The notes: generated from the sequence alone by a model not told the origin. 64,000 nucleotides of DNA from Ruminococcus sp. (GCA_017543335.1 JAFYGE010000060.1:1-64000), one strand, 5' to 3'. Counted from the stretch's first letter, positions 44,129-53,178 are shown. Numbers and translations: made by a program.

Positions 44129-45684
44129 TTATACTCCTTTTTTCTAAGGTATTTGAACTGTATCTTGCCAATGTCCTTAGGTATTTCTTCAACGAGGACT
44201 ACTTTATCCGGTACTTTGTAAGCCGAGAGCTTTCCGTCAAAATATCTTGCAAGCTCGCCACGAGTTATCTTTTCGTCACCCTTTGGCTGTATATAGGCAA
44301 CTATCTGCTGACCAATCACCGGATGAGGCTCATCGGTAACGGCAGCTGCTGCGACCTTAGGGTGAGTAAGCAGACAAGCTTCGACTTCTTCTGCGTGAAC
44401 GAGATTTCCGCCACGCTTGATTATTCTCTTGCTTCTTCCGGCAAATCTAACTATGCCGTCAGGGAGCTTATTTACGAGGTCACCTGTGCAGAACCATCTT
44501 CTGCCCTTTTCATCAGTGAGTATCTTTTCAGCTGAGAGCTCAGGGTTACCGAAGTAGTTGAGTATAACTCCGTCGGTATACACGCACAGCTCACCGACTT
44601 CACCCTCAGCCACGTCGTTATGATTTTCGTCTATTACACGGAAATCAGTGAAGCTGAGCTTTCTGAAATCGCTCGGGTCAGTACCGGCATCTCTTGCGGA
44701 GTCCCAAACGACCATAGTGCAGGTCTCGGAAGAACCTATTACGTTGATAACACGTATTCCGAGCTTTTCAACGAAAATGTCAGCTATCTCTTTCGGGAGC
44801 ACCTCGCCTGCAAAATAGCATATACGAACACTTGAAAGGTCATATTTATCGAAATCCGGAGTAGATAAAAGCACCTTAGCGAGTGTGGAAGTCAGCTGAA
44901 TGATATTGACTTTATATTTCTGTACTGTTTCAAGGAACGATATAGGATTGAACTGAGGCTGATACATCACTGTACCGCCTTTCAGAGCCATTTGCTGTCC
45001 CATACCGAAACCGCCCTGATGATAGAGTGTCATTCCGAGCATCATAACATCATTGGCAGTAAATTCGAGATAATCGCCCATTTCCTCCTGAGTTGAGAGG
45101 AATCCGCCGCTTGGTACGGAGAGTATCTTAGGTGTGCCGGTACTTCCTGATGTGCAGGCAAGCGACATAGTGTGGAGATACTCCGGCTGGTAAATATCGC
45201 AGTCCGGACTGCCGAACTCTTCTGCAAAGCTGTTTGCTGAGACGTAGCAGTCAATATCCGGAATAGCACTTTCATCGGCAAAGCAGATGACCTTATTCAG
45301 CTCAAACTGTGACGGCACAAGCTCGCTCACGGCTTTGATAATGTTATTATTGCGATATTTTTCAGTTACGAATAAAATTTTTGAAGTAGTAGCAGGGATA
45401 AGTCTTGAAAGTTCGAGGGAGCCGCTCTGCGGGTCCATAGGAACAGGCTGAGCACCTATTCTTACTGCTGACCAGAAAACGATGAACCACTCGATACTGT
45501 TCGGCATACAAATACCGACCTTATCGTCTGCGTTTATGCCTGATTTTTTCATGGCACTGCCGAAAACGGCAGTTTTCTCCATGAATTCTTTATATGTCAG
45601 GGTATTGTCATCTATTCTGAGGACTACCTTATCGGGAGTTTCCTCAGCGTATTTGCTGTAGTAATCAAAAAATTTCTTGCTCAT
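44125..45684 (-). CDS. AMP-dependent acyl-CoA/acyl-ACP ligase
   Basis: 519 aa class I adenylate-forming enzyme. Core motifs: ATP-binding ACTSGSTGTPK, YHQGGFG, GSSETCTM, CTGDLVNKLPDG, hinge FAGRSKRIIKRGG and C-terminal Lys region KIQFKYLRKKE. The family activates carboxylates as adenylates and loads them on CoA or a carrier protein. It overlaps the hydrolase gene by four bases (ATGA) and abuts acyl carrier protein 2, so it probably loads a starter carboxylate. Substrate not readable from sequence. Confidence 0.93.
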   Translation of the reverse strand: MSKKFFDYYSKYAEETPDKVVLRIDDNTLTYKEFMEKTAVFGSAMKKSGINADDKVGICMPNSIEWFIVFWSAVRIGAQPVPMDPQSGSLELSRLIPATTSKILFVTEKYRNNNIIKAVSELVPSQFELNKVICFADESAIPDIDCYVSANSFAEEFGSPDCDIYQPEYLHTMSLACTSGSTGTPKILSVPSGGFLSTQEEMGDYLEFTANDVMMLGMTLYHQGGFGMGQQMALKGGTVMYQPQFNPISFLETVQKYKVNIIQLTSTLAKVLLSTPDFDKYDLSSVRICYFAGEVLPKEIADIFVEKLGIRVINVIGSSETCTMVVWDSARDAGTDPSDFRKLSFTDFRVIDENHNDVAEGEVGELCVYTDGVILNYFGNPELSAEKILTDEKGRRWFCTGDLVNKLPDGIVRFAGRSKRIIKRGGNLVHAEEVEACLLTHPKVAAAAVTDEPHPVIGQQIVAYIQPKGDEKITRGELARYFDGKLSAYKVPDKVVLVEEIPKDIGKIQFKYLRKKEYK

Positions 45685-46805
45685 TTATTTTCACCTGTGA
45701 GTCTTTCAGCGATAAAATCTGCGGCTTCATGCTTTACCCAGTGGTACTGCTCGCCGACAGGCATAGCGTGCATGATTGTTTCTTCTGATACGTAAGCTGG
45801 TTTTTCGGTTATTTTCAGTCTTTCCTTATAGCCTGTAGCCTTATTCCAGAGAGTTTCAGTAGCCTCCGGACTCATCCAGTTGTCGTCGTCGCTGTGTACC
45901 ATAAGGAAATCGTTATTGATGCTGCCTTCTTCGAGTATCCTCATACCCTCCATATAGTTTTCACTCTGCTGGTATGAGCTCCATTTGCCTTTTTTCATCC
46001 ATATCGGGATAGAGGACTGGTTGGCAAAATTCATAAACAGTGGGAATAAGCTAACGCAGCATTTTGTTTCGGGATGTTTTACAGTGGCACGGAAGGCATA
46101 TCCTCCGCCCATACAAAGACCGAAATTAGCAACTCTGCTGCTGTCGAGATCTGAACGTTCATCAATGAATTTGTATATTGCGTCTATGGCTGATTCGATT
46201 TCAGGACCGCCGCATTTAACGTTATTGTAAATAACAGCACCGCCTGTTCCGGGCATATCCGGAGTAATAACAGCTACTCCTCTTTCGAGAAGAGGCGTAG
46301 CGAGCATATCAAGCTCTTCTTTACAGCTTCCAAGACCTGAATAAGTAATGGCAACAGGATAGCTTTCCTTAGAGCCGTCATCAGGGAAGTGGATATAAGC
46401 TGGCAATTTACCATATTCTGTATCTATTTCTATGTACTCTATCTTGTTGTCGCAGAGTTCGATGTAGTTTTTATAACTTTTTACAAGACCGTCATAGATA
46501 GCACTTTTGTACTCAACATCCTGAATATTTATCATATAGCAGGCATAGTGGCACTCGGTTATCATTTTTGCGTAAGCTCTTGCTGAGCATCTGTTACCCT
46601 TAGCCTTAGCTTTATCGCAGAGCTCGGTATAATGGATTATTTTACTGAACCACTCATCGAGCCATACAGTCTGTATCATTTTACCGCTCATAGTTTCTAT
46701 AGCGTCAACCTTTTTGAGAAGGTATTCTACATCAAACGGATTTGTTCCGTAAAGCATTGATCTTGTAACAACAGGATTAAGGAGATCTCTTATAGCCCAT
46801 TTCAT
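45681..46805 (-). CDS. Ayg1/DHPON-hydrolase-like alpha/beta hydrolase with Cys nucleophile
   Basis: 374 aa. An N-terminal helical domain (residues 1-130) precedes an alpha/beta-hydrolase domain. This arrangement is shared by FrsA-like hydrolases, 2,6-dihydroxypseudooxynicotine hydrolase and fungal Ayg1. Expected catalytic elements: nucleophile elbow NFGLCMGGGYA with Cys in place of Ser (as in dienelactone hydrolases), an Asp in VHSDDDNW and a His in GEQYHWVKHEA. Ayg1-type enzymes shorten polyketides by retro-Claisen C-C cleavage. In this operon it could trim, cyclise or release the chain. GGAAGGA before the ATG. Confidence 0.85.
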   Translation of the reverse strand: MKWAIRDLLNPVVTRSMLYGTNPFDVEYLLKKVDAIETMSGKMIQTVWLDEWFSKIIHYTELCDKAKAKGNRCSARAYAKMITECHYACYMINIQDVEYKSAIYDGLVKSYKNYIELCDNKIEYIEIDTEYGKLPAYIHFPDDGSKESYPVAITYSGLGSCKEELDMLATPLLERGVAVITPDMPGTGGAVIYNNVKCGGPEIESAIDAIYKFIDERSDLDSSRVANFGLCMGGGYAFRATVKHPETKCCVSLFPLFMNFANQSSIPIWMKKGKWSSYQQSENYMEGMRILEEGSINNDFLMVHSDDDNWMSPEATETLWNKATGYKERLKITEKPAYVSEETIMHAMPVGEQYHWVKHEAADFIAERLTGENK

Positions 46806-46823
46806 AATTAATATTTCCTTCCT

Positions 46824-47180
46824 TTACTTGGTGTATTTCCATGCACCCTCACGGGTCATTTCGGTAAACTGCATATAGATGCGGTACGGGTCGACATGGG
46901 TGTGCTTCTGGATAAGAGCTAACATTCTGTCAGCAAGTTCTTTTAGAAATGCGGACTTTTTACCAGCGTATTCCGGAGGGAGAATATATCGGAATTCTGC
47001 GAAAAATACGGTGTCCTCAGAGCTGTTCATGTACATTGCACAGTCATCCAGCATTATCATGATCGCCGGAAGTGGTTTTCTGAGAATATCCGCAAGCTCC
47101 TTTGCAGCTTCGTCAAGGAAAGCTGTTTTTTCAGCCGGAGCTGAGAATTTATAGTTCGTTTTCATCTGTGCTATAGGCAT
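46824..47180 (-). CDS. MIF-like tautomerase
   Basis: 118 aa, the length of macrophage-migration-inhibitory-factor family proteins. It begins MP, giving an N-terminal Pro-1 after methionine removal, the catalytic base of this superfamily; then IAQMKTN. The C-terminal DPYRIYMQFTEMTREGAW parallels the MIF segment PDRVYINYYDM...GW. The family tautomerises enol/keto forms. Finding one in a carrier-protein operon suggests action on a keto-enol polyketide intermediate or aryl-pyruvate-like starter. AAGGAG before the ATG. Confidence 0.85.
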   Translation of the reverse strand: MPIAQMKTNYKFSAPAEKTAFLDEAAKELADILRKPLPAIMIMLDDCAMYMNSSEDTVFFAEFRYILPPEYAGKKSAFLKELADRMLALIQKHTHVDPYRIYMQFTEMTREGAWKYTK

Positions 47181-47205
47181 AATATGCTCCTTTCATAGGG
47201 ATTGA

Positions 47206-48414
47206 TTATTGATATTTTTTGAAAACTAATGCTGCGTTGTGACCTCCGAAACCGAAGGAATTTGAGAGTGCGACGTTTACATTTTTGTTTATTGCATTGT
47301 TGGGGACATAATTCAGATCCAGCTCTGGATCGGGTTCATCGTAATGCAGAGTAGGAGGGATGATACCTGTTTCAATAGCCTTGATACAAGCAATTCCCTC
47401 TATAGCACCGCCTGCTGCAAGAGTATGTCCTACGGCGGCTTTTATTGAAGATACCGGGATGTCGTACGCTTTAGCTCCGAACACTTCCTTGACAGCCATA
47501 GTTTCATAAAGATCGTTAAGGCTTGTGGAAGTTCCGTGAGCATTTATGTAGTCAACTTCGTCCGGAGAGAGAGAAGCGTCTTTCAGTGCTATCTGCATGG
47601 ATTCAGCCATGCCTGTTCCGTTGGTTTTCGGAGCAGTAAGGTTATATGCTTCAGTACATATGCCTGCACCGGCGAGTTCACAGTAAATTTTAGCACCTCT
47701 TGCTTTTGCGTGTTCTTCGGATTCGAGTATGATCGCTCCGCCGCCTTCGCCCATAATGAAACCGTCACGGTTCTTTGAGAACGGCCGGCAGGCTGTTTCG
47801 GGGTCAGGATTTACCGACATAGCAAGAAGCTGATTGAAGCCGTTGATAACGACCTCGGTAACGAGATTTGAAATGCCTCCTGTTATGACCATATCACACA
47901 TACCGCTCTCGATGAATTGTTTTCCGAGGGCAGCTGCGTATGCAGCAGATGCACAAGCTGTACTGACGTTGAAAGCCGGTCCGGTAAAGCCGTATTTTAT
48001 AGCGAGCATTGCCGGTATTATACTTGGCATACGTTTCAGTGTGATATTGGGCTTTATGTCAAGTTCCTGACCTAAATAACTGTTGTCGGCTACTCCGAAC
48101 ACGGAAGCTATTCTTGATCTGTCGGCAGATTCCATATCGATGCCGGAGTCCTCAACAGCCTCGCAGGCAGAGGCGAGTCCCATTCGTGTTATTTTTGTTG
48201 TTGCACTCAGAAGACGTTTCTTGAAGTACTTTGATGTTTCGGCTTCAAAGGAGTCGTCGACCTGAGCGGCAACTTTAGAATCGATATTTTCAGCAGGTAT
48301 ACGGGTGATAGTCCCCATGCCGCTTTTTCCGGCAATGAGGTTTTCCCAGTATTCAGGGGCTGTATTGCCGAGGGCGGTAACAGCACCGATACCGGTAACA
48401 ACAACTTTTTTCAT
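47206..48414 (-). CDS. Beta-ketoacyl synthase (FabF-like KS)
   Basis: 402 aa. Catalytic triad complete: Cys in STACASAAYA, His in NAHGTSTSLND and His in VGHTLAAGG; Lys-containing TKTNGTGM region is also kept. C-terminal SNSFGFGGHNAALVF. A FabF-type condensing enzyme rather than a chain-length factor, since the Cys is present. It is the only KS in the operon, so any elongation must be iterative. Separated from the dehydrogenase gene by 107 bp, the largest gap inside the operon; GAGGT before the ATG. Confidence 0.96.
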   Translation of the reverse strand: MKKVVVTGIGAVTALGNTAPEYWENLIAGKSGMGTITRIPAENIDSKVAAQVDDSFEAETSKYFKKRLLSATTKITRMGLASACEAVEDSGIDMESADRSRIASVFGVADNSYLGQELDIKPNITLKRMPSIIPAMLAIKYGFTGPAFNVSTACASAAYAAALGKQFIESGMCDMVITGGISNLVTEVVINGFNQLLAMSVNPDPETACRPFSKNRDGFIMGEGGGAIILESEEHAKARGAKIYCELAGAGICTEAYNLTAPKTNGTGMAESMQIALKDASLSPDEVDYINAHGTSTSLNDLYETMAVKEVFGAKAYDIPVSSIKAAVGHTLAAGGAIEGIACIKAIETGIIPPTLHYDEPDPELDLNYVPNNAINKNVNVALSNSFGFGGHNAALVFKKYQ

Positions 48415-48521
48415 GATCGTTACCTCGTTTCTGGATTGGATTTATGGTTGGTCTGAGCGTTCCGGCTGTAGTGGGGGATAGTTGATTCTCAGTTTTTGTT
48501 TATAATTATTAGTATGCCGGA

Positions 48522-49643
48522 TCAAGCATTAAAATACTTATCGAATAATTCCTTATCGCAAGGTTTGAATGAAGCAAATCCTGTATCAGCATACAGCTGA
48601 TCGAGCTTATTTATTATAGCGTCAGCACCGAACTTCTTGTAGTAGTATGCCGGAGCTTCAGCAAGTCCGAGAAGGTCCTGAACAGCCTCGAAGAAGAAGT
48701 TACCCAAGCCGCTTTCCTCTTTTGCAGTGACAGCTTCGTTGAGTATGAGAGCTGCCATTGAAAGAGCAGCATCCGAAGCGTCATTTCCTGTATCCGGAAG
48801 CTTATCTCCGATAAAGCTGAGGAAAGTACCGGTCTTTTCAGGGCATCCGTCGTTTAGCCAGCCCTGCATTTTATCGCAGCCGTAGCTAAGGAGAGCTTTA
48901 TTTCGCTCTATAGTGAAATTGCGTGGATTTTCGCCCATAAGTCCGAGGCTAATGCTGTCGAGCATCTGGAAAGGAGCTGCCACAGAGAACATCTCTGCAA
49001 GAGCCTTATCAAGTTCATTTGCAGATACGTTATACTTCTCACGGAGGTATATAGCGTTAGCTATAACGCAGGATATGAGCTGATTGAAGTATATATGGTA
49101 CTCACCGCTGAGTACGATAGGGTACTTGCCGATATTGAGTATTATCGGACCGAGGTCTCTGATTATAGCTCCGTTTGTCTCCGGGAGGATGTTGAGCTCA
49201 ACATATCCGGAAAGCTTTACAGGATAATAGAAGTGCATACCGCAGCAGCGTTCGAGATTTCTTGTATCCTTGAATACATCAGCTATCTTGAGAGAAGATG
49301 TATTAGTGAGGAGTACACATCTTGGTGAAACTATCTCAGATATAGTCTGGAAGAGTTCCTGTTTGAGTTCAAGCATCTCTGGAGCTGCTTCGATAATGAT
49401 ATCGCAGTTTCTTAATTCGTTGAGGTCGCTTGTGAACTTCATTGATTTAAGTTTTTCGACATAGAGGTCGTGATTTATAAGACCTCTTTTCAGACTTTTA
49501 TCAAGACTTTTTATGACCTCTTTGTGGTCATCTTCTTTTATAAACGGATCAACAACAACAAAGGTGTTATCAACAAGCTTATCAAATAAGAGCCTGAATA
49601 TCTCCTTACCCATTTTGCCGTATCCGACGATTCCTATATTCAT
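48522..49643 (-). CDS. 3-hydroxyacyl-CoA dehydrogenase-like protein
   Basis: 373 aa. NAD-binding Rossmann GIVGYGKMGKEI, IIIEAAPEMLELKQ, TNTSSLKIADV, and the catalytic-His segment MHFYYPVKLSGYVEL that replaces the usual HFFNPV. The C-terminal helical domain is longer than in standard 280-310-aa enzymes. In this operon it is the only candidate to reduce the beta-keto group made by the ketosynthase, working in the reductive direction on an ACP- or CoA-bound substrate. AGGAGG before the ATG; overlaps the crotonase gene by four bases. Confidence 0.9.
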   Translation of the reverse strand: MNIGIVGYGKMGKEIFRLLFDKLVDNTFVVVDPFIKEDDHKEVIKSLDKSLKRGLINHDLYVEKLKSMKFTSDLNELRNCDIIIEAAPEMLELKQELFQTISEIVSPRCVLLTNTSSLKIADVFKDTRNLERCCGMHFYYPVKLSGYVELNILPETNGAIIRDLGPIILNIGKYPIVLSGEYHIYFNQLISCVIANAIYLREKYNVSANELDKALAEMFSVAAPFQMLDSISLGLMGENPRNFTIERNKALLSYGCDKMQGWLNDGCPEKTGTFLSFIGDKLPDTGNDASDAALSMAALILNEAVTAKEESGLGNFFFEAVQDLLGLAEAPAYYYKKFGADAIINKLDQLYADTGFASFKPCDKELFDKYFNA

Positions 49644-50347
49644 TGGACTTTTCCTCCTTTATTGCTCAGGTACCCTAAGAGGTATTCATCTCTGAGGGAC
49701 GGAGCAAATTTTCCTTTTGATGCGATATACTCTATAAGAGCAATTGCTTCTGTCAAACCTTGTTTTTTGTCAGTATATATGTCAGCCCAGCCGAGCTCGA
49801 AGGCTTTTTCTGCCGGAATAAGCTCGCCGGACATTACAAGTTCATAAGCATTCTGCAAGCCGCAAATACTGATAGTTCTTGCAAGACCTCCGAGAGCCGG
49901 CAGTATGCCGAAAGTTGATTCGGGCTGACCAATTCTTGCATTTTTCTCAATTACTCTGTAAGTGCTGTTTACAGCTATTTCGCTTCCGGAGCCGATGCAG
50001 AAACCTGTTACTGCACTGACAGTCGGGAACGGAAGTTCACTGAGAAAAGTGAAGAAGTGTTTTTGTTTTATATGGCTTTCAGGGAGTACCCCTGTAGAGT
50101 CGTCATAGTTTTCATTTGCAGAGCGTTCCAGAAGTGCGTCGACATCTGCACCAACGCAGAAGTGTCTGCCTGCACCTCTGATTATAAGACCTTTATATGA
50201 GTCGGAAGCTGCTTTCTGCTCTATATCTGCCATTACCCTTTCGTACTCCGAGAGAAAGTCTGCGGACATGATATTGTTTACAGGCATATCCATGGAGAGG
50301 ATGAGTATACCGTTCTCACATTCGAGTATCATACCTTTTTCAGCCAT
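49640..50347 (-). CDS. Crotonase-fold enoyl-CoA hydratase/isomerase 2
   Basis: 235 aa from the ATG preceded by GGGAGGCG; a longer frame lies inside the previous gene. Oxyanion-hole strands GAGRHFCVGADV and FCIGSGSEIAVNS, and a Glu in GQPESTFGILPALGG, match catalytically active crotonases. It may dehydrate the 3-hydroxyacyl intermediate or shift its double bond. Fully embedded in the operon. Confidence 0.92.
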   Translation of the reverse strand: MAEKGMILECENGILILSMDMPVNNIMSADFLSEYERVMADIEQKAASDSYKGLIIRGAGRHFCVGADVDALLERSANENYDDSTGVLPESHIKQKHFFTFLSELPFPTVSAVTGFCIGSGSEIAVNSTYRVIEKNARIGQPESTFGILPALGGLARTISICGLQNAYELVMSGELIPAEKAFELGWADIYTDKKQGLTEAIALIEYIASKGKFAPSLRDEYLLGYLSNKGGKVQ

Positions 50348-50771
50348 TCTGAACGCCTCCCGTCTTATCAGCGATGAGCCTGTAGAAAGCTCTTGACTCG
50401 CAGTTGAGGAGCTCCTGAACAGATGCACCTTTGCGAGCAGCGACGAAGCAGGCAGTTATCTCACTTACTTGCTTAGCTGATTTATCCTTGAAAAGTTTTT
50501 CGGTATATTCAGCAGTAGTTTCTGCCGGTATAATAAGGTCGAAGAGGGATTTCAGTTCTTCCGGTACTTCCTTACCGTTTTCGCAAGCTGCGGCAGTCAT
50601 ATAGTCGGCACTGCGGAAAAACTCCTCAGCACTGCTGCACAGCTTCAGGTCGTCATTAATGTGAACTATCAGAAGTGCGGGCGAACCAAGTCTGTCCTTT
50701 GCGGAGATGAGCTCTTCAAGAGAGGAAAGCTCTTTTATTTCTGTTACAAATTCGTTATTATTTATTATCAT
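50340..50771 (-). CDS. Short crotonase-like protein, probably non-catalytic
   Basis: 143 aa from ATG 50771, overlapping the thioesterase gene; a GTG nine bases upstream is an alternative. The C-terminal helix NCESRAFYRLIADKTGG and preceding FVAARKGAS look like the last helices of crotonase-fold proteins, but the oxyanion-hole Gly-rich strands are absent and the protein is about half length. It recalls small crotonase partners such as DpgB that assist a full-length enzyme. Identity is tentative. Confidence 0.6.
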   Translation of the reverse strand: MIINNNEFVTEIKELSSLEELISAKDRLGSPALLIVHINDDLKLCSSAEEFFRSADYMTAAACENGKEVPEELKSLFDLIIPAETTAEYTEKLFKDKSAKQVSEITACFVAARKGASVQELLNCESRAFYRLIADKTGGVQNG

Positions 50772-51171
50772 CCGGATCACTCTCGATGTATTCTTTTATT
50801 GCAGCTGGTACGTCACGAATAATTCGTTCTTTTTTATCGACAAAACCAAACTTGCCTTTTATGACGCATGAAATAACATTAGTATTTTTATTTTTTACCT
50901 TATGCTTGTAGGTAACGAGGTAATCAGAGCAGGTGAACTCAGAATCTATCTGTACTTCATCAAGAAGTTTTAGTTCATGCAGGTATCTTTGACTGCTTTC
51001 CGAGATGACCGGAAACACACCGGCTTCTTCGAGATATTTCAGAAGATCGGACTTCTGAAAGAAGTTCCAGATAGCGGTCTCTCCGTACTGTAAATAAACG
51101 GAATTATTTACGTGACCAAATCCGTCAAGTTCATATCCTCTTACAGTCAGAGAAAATGTAGACTTTCTCAT
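50758..51171 (-). CDS. Hotdog-fold acyl thioesterase
   Basis: 137 aa. YELDGFGHVNNSVYLQYGETA is the 4-hydroxybenzoyl-CoA-thioesterase-type signature with catalytic Asp and GHVNN. Cytoplasmic tetramer-forming family that hydrolyses acyl-CoA or acyl-ACP. Likely releases the finished chain. Its ATG overlaps the crotonase 1 stop (ATGA). Confidence 0.92.
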   Translation of the reverse strand: MRKSTFSLTVRGYELDGFGHVNNSVYLQYGETAIWNFFQKSDLLKYLEEAGVFPVISESSQRYLHELKLLDEVQIDSEFTCSDYLVTYKHKVKNKNTNVISCVIKGKFGFVDKKERIIRDVPAAIKEYIESDPDDNK

Positions 51172-51887
51172 TCAGCATTTACCTCCGAAAGAGCTTTTTC
51201 AAAGCAGCCTTTTGAGGGATCTTTTATACCTGCTTCTGCACGGCAAATAGTACCTATTATGCCGTTTATCTGTGCCATTGACTTACCGGATATAAGCTCT
51301 TTTACAAAAGATATAGTCTCTGGAAGAGCGTCTTTATCCTCAGAAATTTTTGTAATAAGCCCTGTTTCCAGAGCAGATTCAGCTGAAAGCATTTCGCAGC
51401 CGAATATCATTCTTATAGCTTTTTCCTTGCCGACTATACGTGTAAGTTTTTCGATACCGCCCATACCGGGGATGACTCCGTGCATTACTTCGGTAAGTCC
51501 GAGACGGGACTTAGGGGAAGCTATGCGGAAATGGCAGCTCATTGCAACTTCAAGTCCGCCGCCGAAGCAGCCTCCGTTAATTGCGGCAGCAGTTATTATA
51601 GGCAGCTCTTCTATAGTACGCAGAAGTTCTCTTCCTGCTTCAAGCTTATGGGAGAGGGCTTTTTCGTCCGATGCACCGAAAAGGGAGACATCTGCACCGT
51701 GCGAGAAATGTTTACCTTTTCCGGTAATGACAAGCCCCCCGACTTGTTGGTGTTTATCCAACCAGTCGAGGAGCGTTTTACGGTCTATAAATTCCGGCTC
51801 TGTGAGCAAGTTTTTAGGTCCGTTGTCTATGGTGAGAACTGCTATATTATCGTCGGCATAAAGCTCTGATAAATTTGAATTAAGCAT
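51168..51887 (-). CDS. Crotonase-fold enoyl-CoA hydratase/isomerase 1
   Basis: 239 aa from ATG 51887 (AGAGGT upstream, overlapping the ACP stop). Oxyanion-hole segments GKGKHFSHGADV and GGCFGGGLEVAMSC, with Glu residues in GLEVAM and LGLTEVMHGVIPGMGG at the positions of the catalytic pair. Could act as dehydratase, isomerase or decarboxylase in the pathway. Paired with a second crotonase and a short one in the same operon. Confidence 0.93.
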   Translation of the reverse strand: MLNSNLSELYADDNIAVLTIDNGPKNLLTEPEFIDRKTLLDWLDKHQQVGGLVITGKGKHFSHGADVSLFGASDEKALSHKLEAGRELLRTIEELPIITAAAINGGCFGGGLEVAMSCHFRIASPKSRLGLTEVMHGVIPGMGGIEKLTRIVGKEKAIRMIFGCEMLSAESALETGLITKISEDKDALPETISFVKELISGKSMAQINGIIGTICRAEAGIKDPSKGCFEKALSEVNAE

Positions 51888-51896
51888 CCGCACCTC

Positions 51897-52199
51897 TTAC
51901 TGATTTACAATATCGTTACCGTACTGATATACCTTGTAGAACATTTCAACAACATCTTTCATGGTATCTATTGATGCTTTGAGCATATACTTTCCGATGC
52001 TCTGAAGCTTGATATCGAGTCCGTACTTGTCGGAAGTCATTTCAATAAGTTCAACGAACATAAGCGAATCGCTTCCAAGGTCCTCCTGCGGATTAGTTTC
52101 CATTGTGATCTCACTTTTGTCGATCTCGCACTCTTCTGCGTAGTAATCAAATATCATTTCCTTGATTTCGTTTTGGATCTCTGGTGTGATTTCTCTCAT
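51897..52199 (-). CDS. Acyl carrier protein 1
   Basis: 100 aa. Phosphopantetheine attachment serine in EDLGSDSLMFVELIEM. Longer C-terminus than ordinary AcpP and acidic throughout. AAGGAGG before the ATG. Placed next to the acyltransferase, so probably the malonyl/elongation carrier. Confidence 0.94.
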   Translation of the reverse strand: MREITPEIQNEIKEMIFDYYAEECEIDKSEITMETNPQEDLGSDSLMFVELIEMTSDKYGLDIKLQSIGKYMLKASIDTMKDVVEMFYKVYQYGNDIVNQ

Positions 52200-52245
52200 A
52201 GTGATATCCTCCTTAAAAAATATAATGATATAAAATAAAATAAAA

Positions 52246-53157
52246 TTATATATTTCCCGAAAAAACGTCTTCGAGAGTATAAATTTTACATTTTCGGCTA
52301 ACTCTTGAGAACTTATGTACAGCTCCGTTAGAGCTTACGTCGAAGAACTCTTTTACACCGCTTTCTTCAAGCTTTTTCAGAGCTATATCCCAGCGGATAG
52401 GGGTAGTGATATTAAGCAGATTTTCTCTTTTTACTTCTTCTGCCGTAGTCATAATGTTGTGGTCGAAAACAGAAATTATAGGATATTTCGGATCCTTATA
52501 CTGTATATTTCTGCATACTTCCATATGTTCCTGAGAATAGGCTTCTATAATAGGATTATGGAAAGCGGTCTCAGTGCCCATACTGAAAGCCTTTATAGCA
52601 CCTTCACTCAAAGCAAGTTCAATAGCTTTGTTTACTGCCTCAGCTTTACTGCATATCATTACATGAAAGCTTGAATTTCCGCTGCCGATCATAAGTTCAT
52701 CGGAGGAGAAATGTCCGTTCAGAAGTTCGGACAAATCGTCATAGGAGAAGCCAATAATAACTCCCATATCGAGTTTCAAGCCATGTTCCTTGAGGGATCG
52801 GAACATTGAGCGGTGAGACATCATGAGGTCATGAGAGTCCTCATAATTCATAGAGCCGAAACAAGCACTTATACTTACTATACCTGAGCTGTATCCTGCA
52901 CCTATATCAGGAATGATACCTTTTTCTATGTAGTATTCATAAACAACTCTGTCAGTAAGTAAGGGTACTATCCATTCTGCGACTTTGACATCGTATCCGG
53001 TATTTTTTTCTATATCTTTATTCAATCCGAGTCTGTCAAAGGCAACGTCGAAATAATGAGTATACCGGTCCATTAATTCCGGAGGAAGTTTTACGAGTAA
53101 TTTTTCCGGACGTGAACCGATGGCATTAAAAAGAAATGCACGTTTGAGATTATCCAT
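52246..53157 (-). CDS. Malonyl-CoA:ACP acyltransferase-like protein
   Basis: 303 aa, normal size for a stand-alone FabD-type acyltransferase. Nucleophile elbow GAGYSSGIVS (GxSxG, a variant of GHSLG), the Arg region MMSHRSMFRS and the catalytic His in TETAFHNPIIE. The N-terminus (AFLFNAIGSRPEKL) replaces the usual FPGQG. It loads extender units, presumably malonyl, on the operon's carrier protein. First gene of the operon, AAGGAG before the ATG. Confidence 0.88.
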   Translation of the reverse strand: MDNLKRAFLFNAIGSRPEKLLVKLPPELMDRYTHYFDVAFDRLGLNKDIEKNTGYDVKVAEWIVPLLTDRVVYEYYIEKGIIPDIGAGYSSGIVSISACFGSMNYEDSHDLMMSHRSMFRSLKEHGLKLDMGVIIGFSYDDLSELLNGHFSSDELMIGSGNSSFHVMICSKAEAVNKAIELALSEGAIKAFSMGTETAFHNPIIEAYSQEHMEVCRNIQYKDPKYPIISVFDHNIMTTAEEVKRENLLNITTPIRWDIALKKLEESGVKEFFDVSSNGAVHKFSRVSRKCKIYTLEDVFSGNI

Positions 53158-53178
53158 TCAAGACTCCTTGCCAAATAC

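Noticed and set aside
47206-48414. Classical aromatic type II polyketide cluster
   Set aside because: There is no chain-length factor (KS-beta), no SDR ketoreductase and no aromatase/cyclase.
49640-51887. HMG-CoA-synthase-type beta-branching cassette (two crotonases beside KS and ACP)
   Set aside because: No HMG-CoA synthase homologue and no decarboxylating KS (the only KS keeps its Cys), so beta-branching is not supported.
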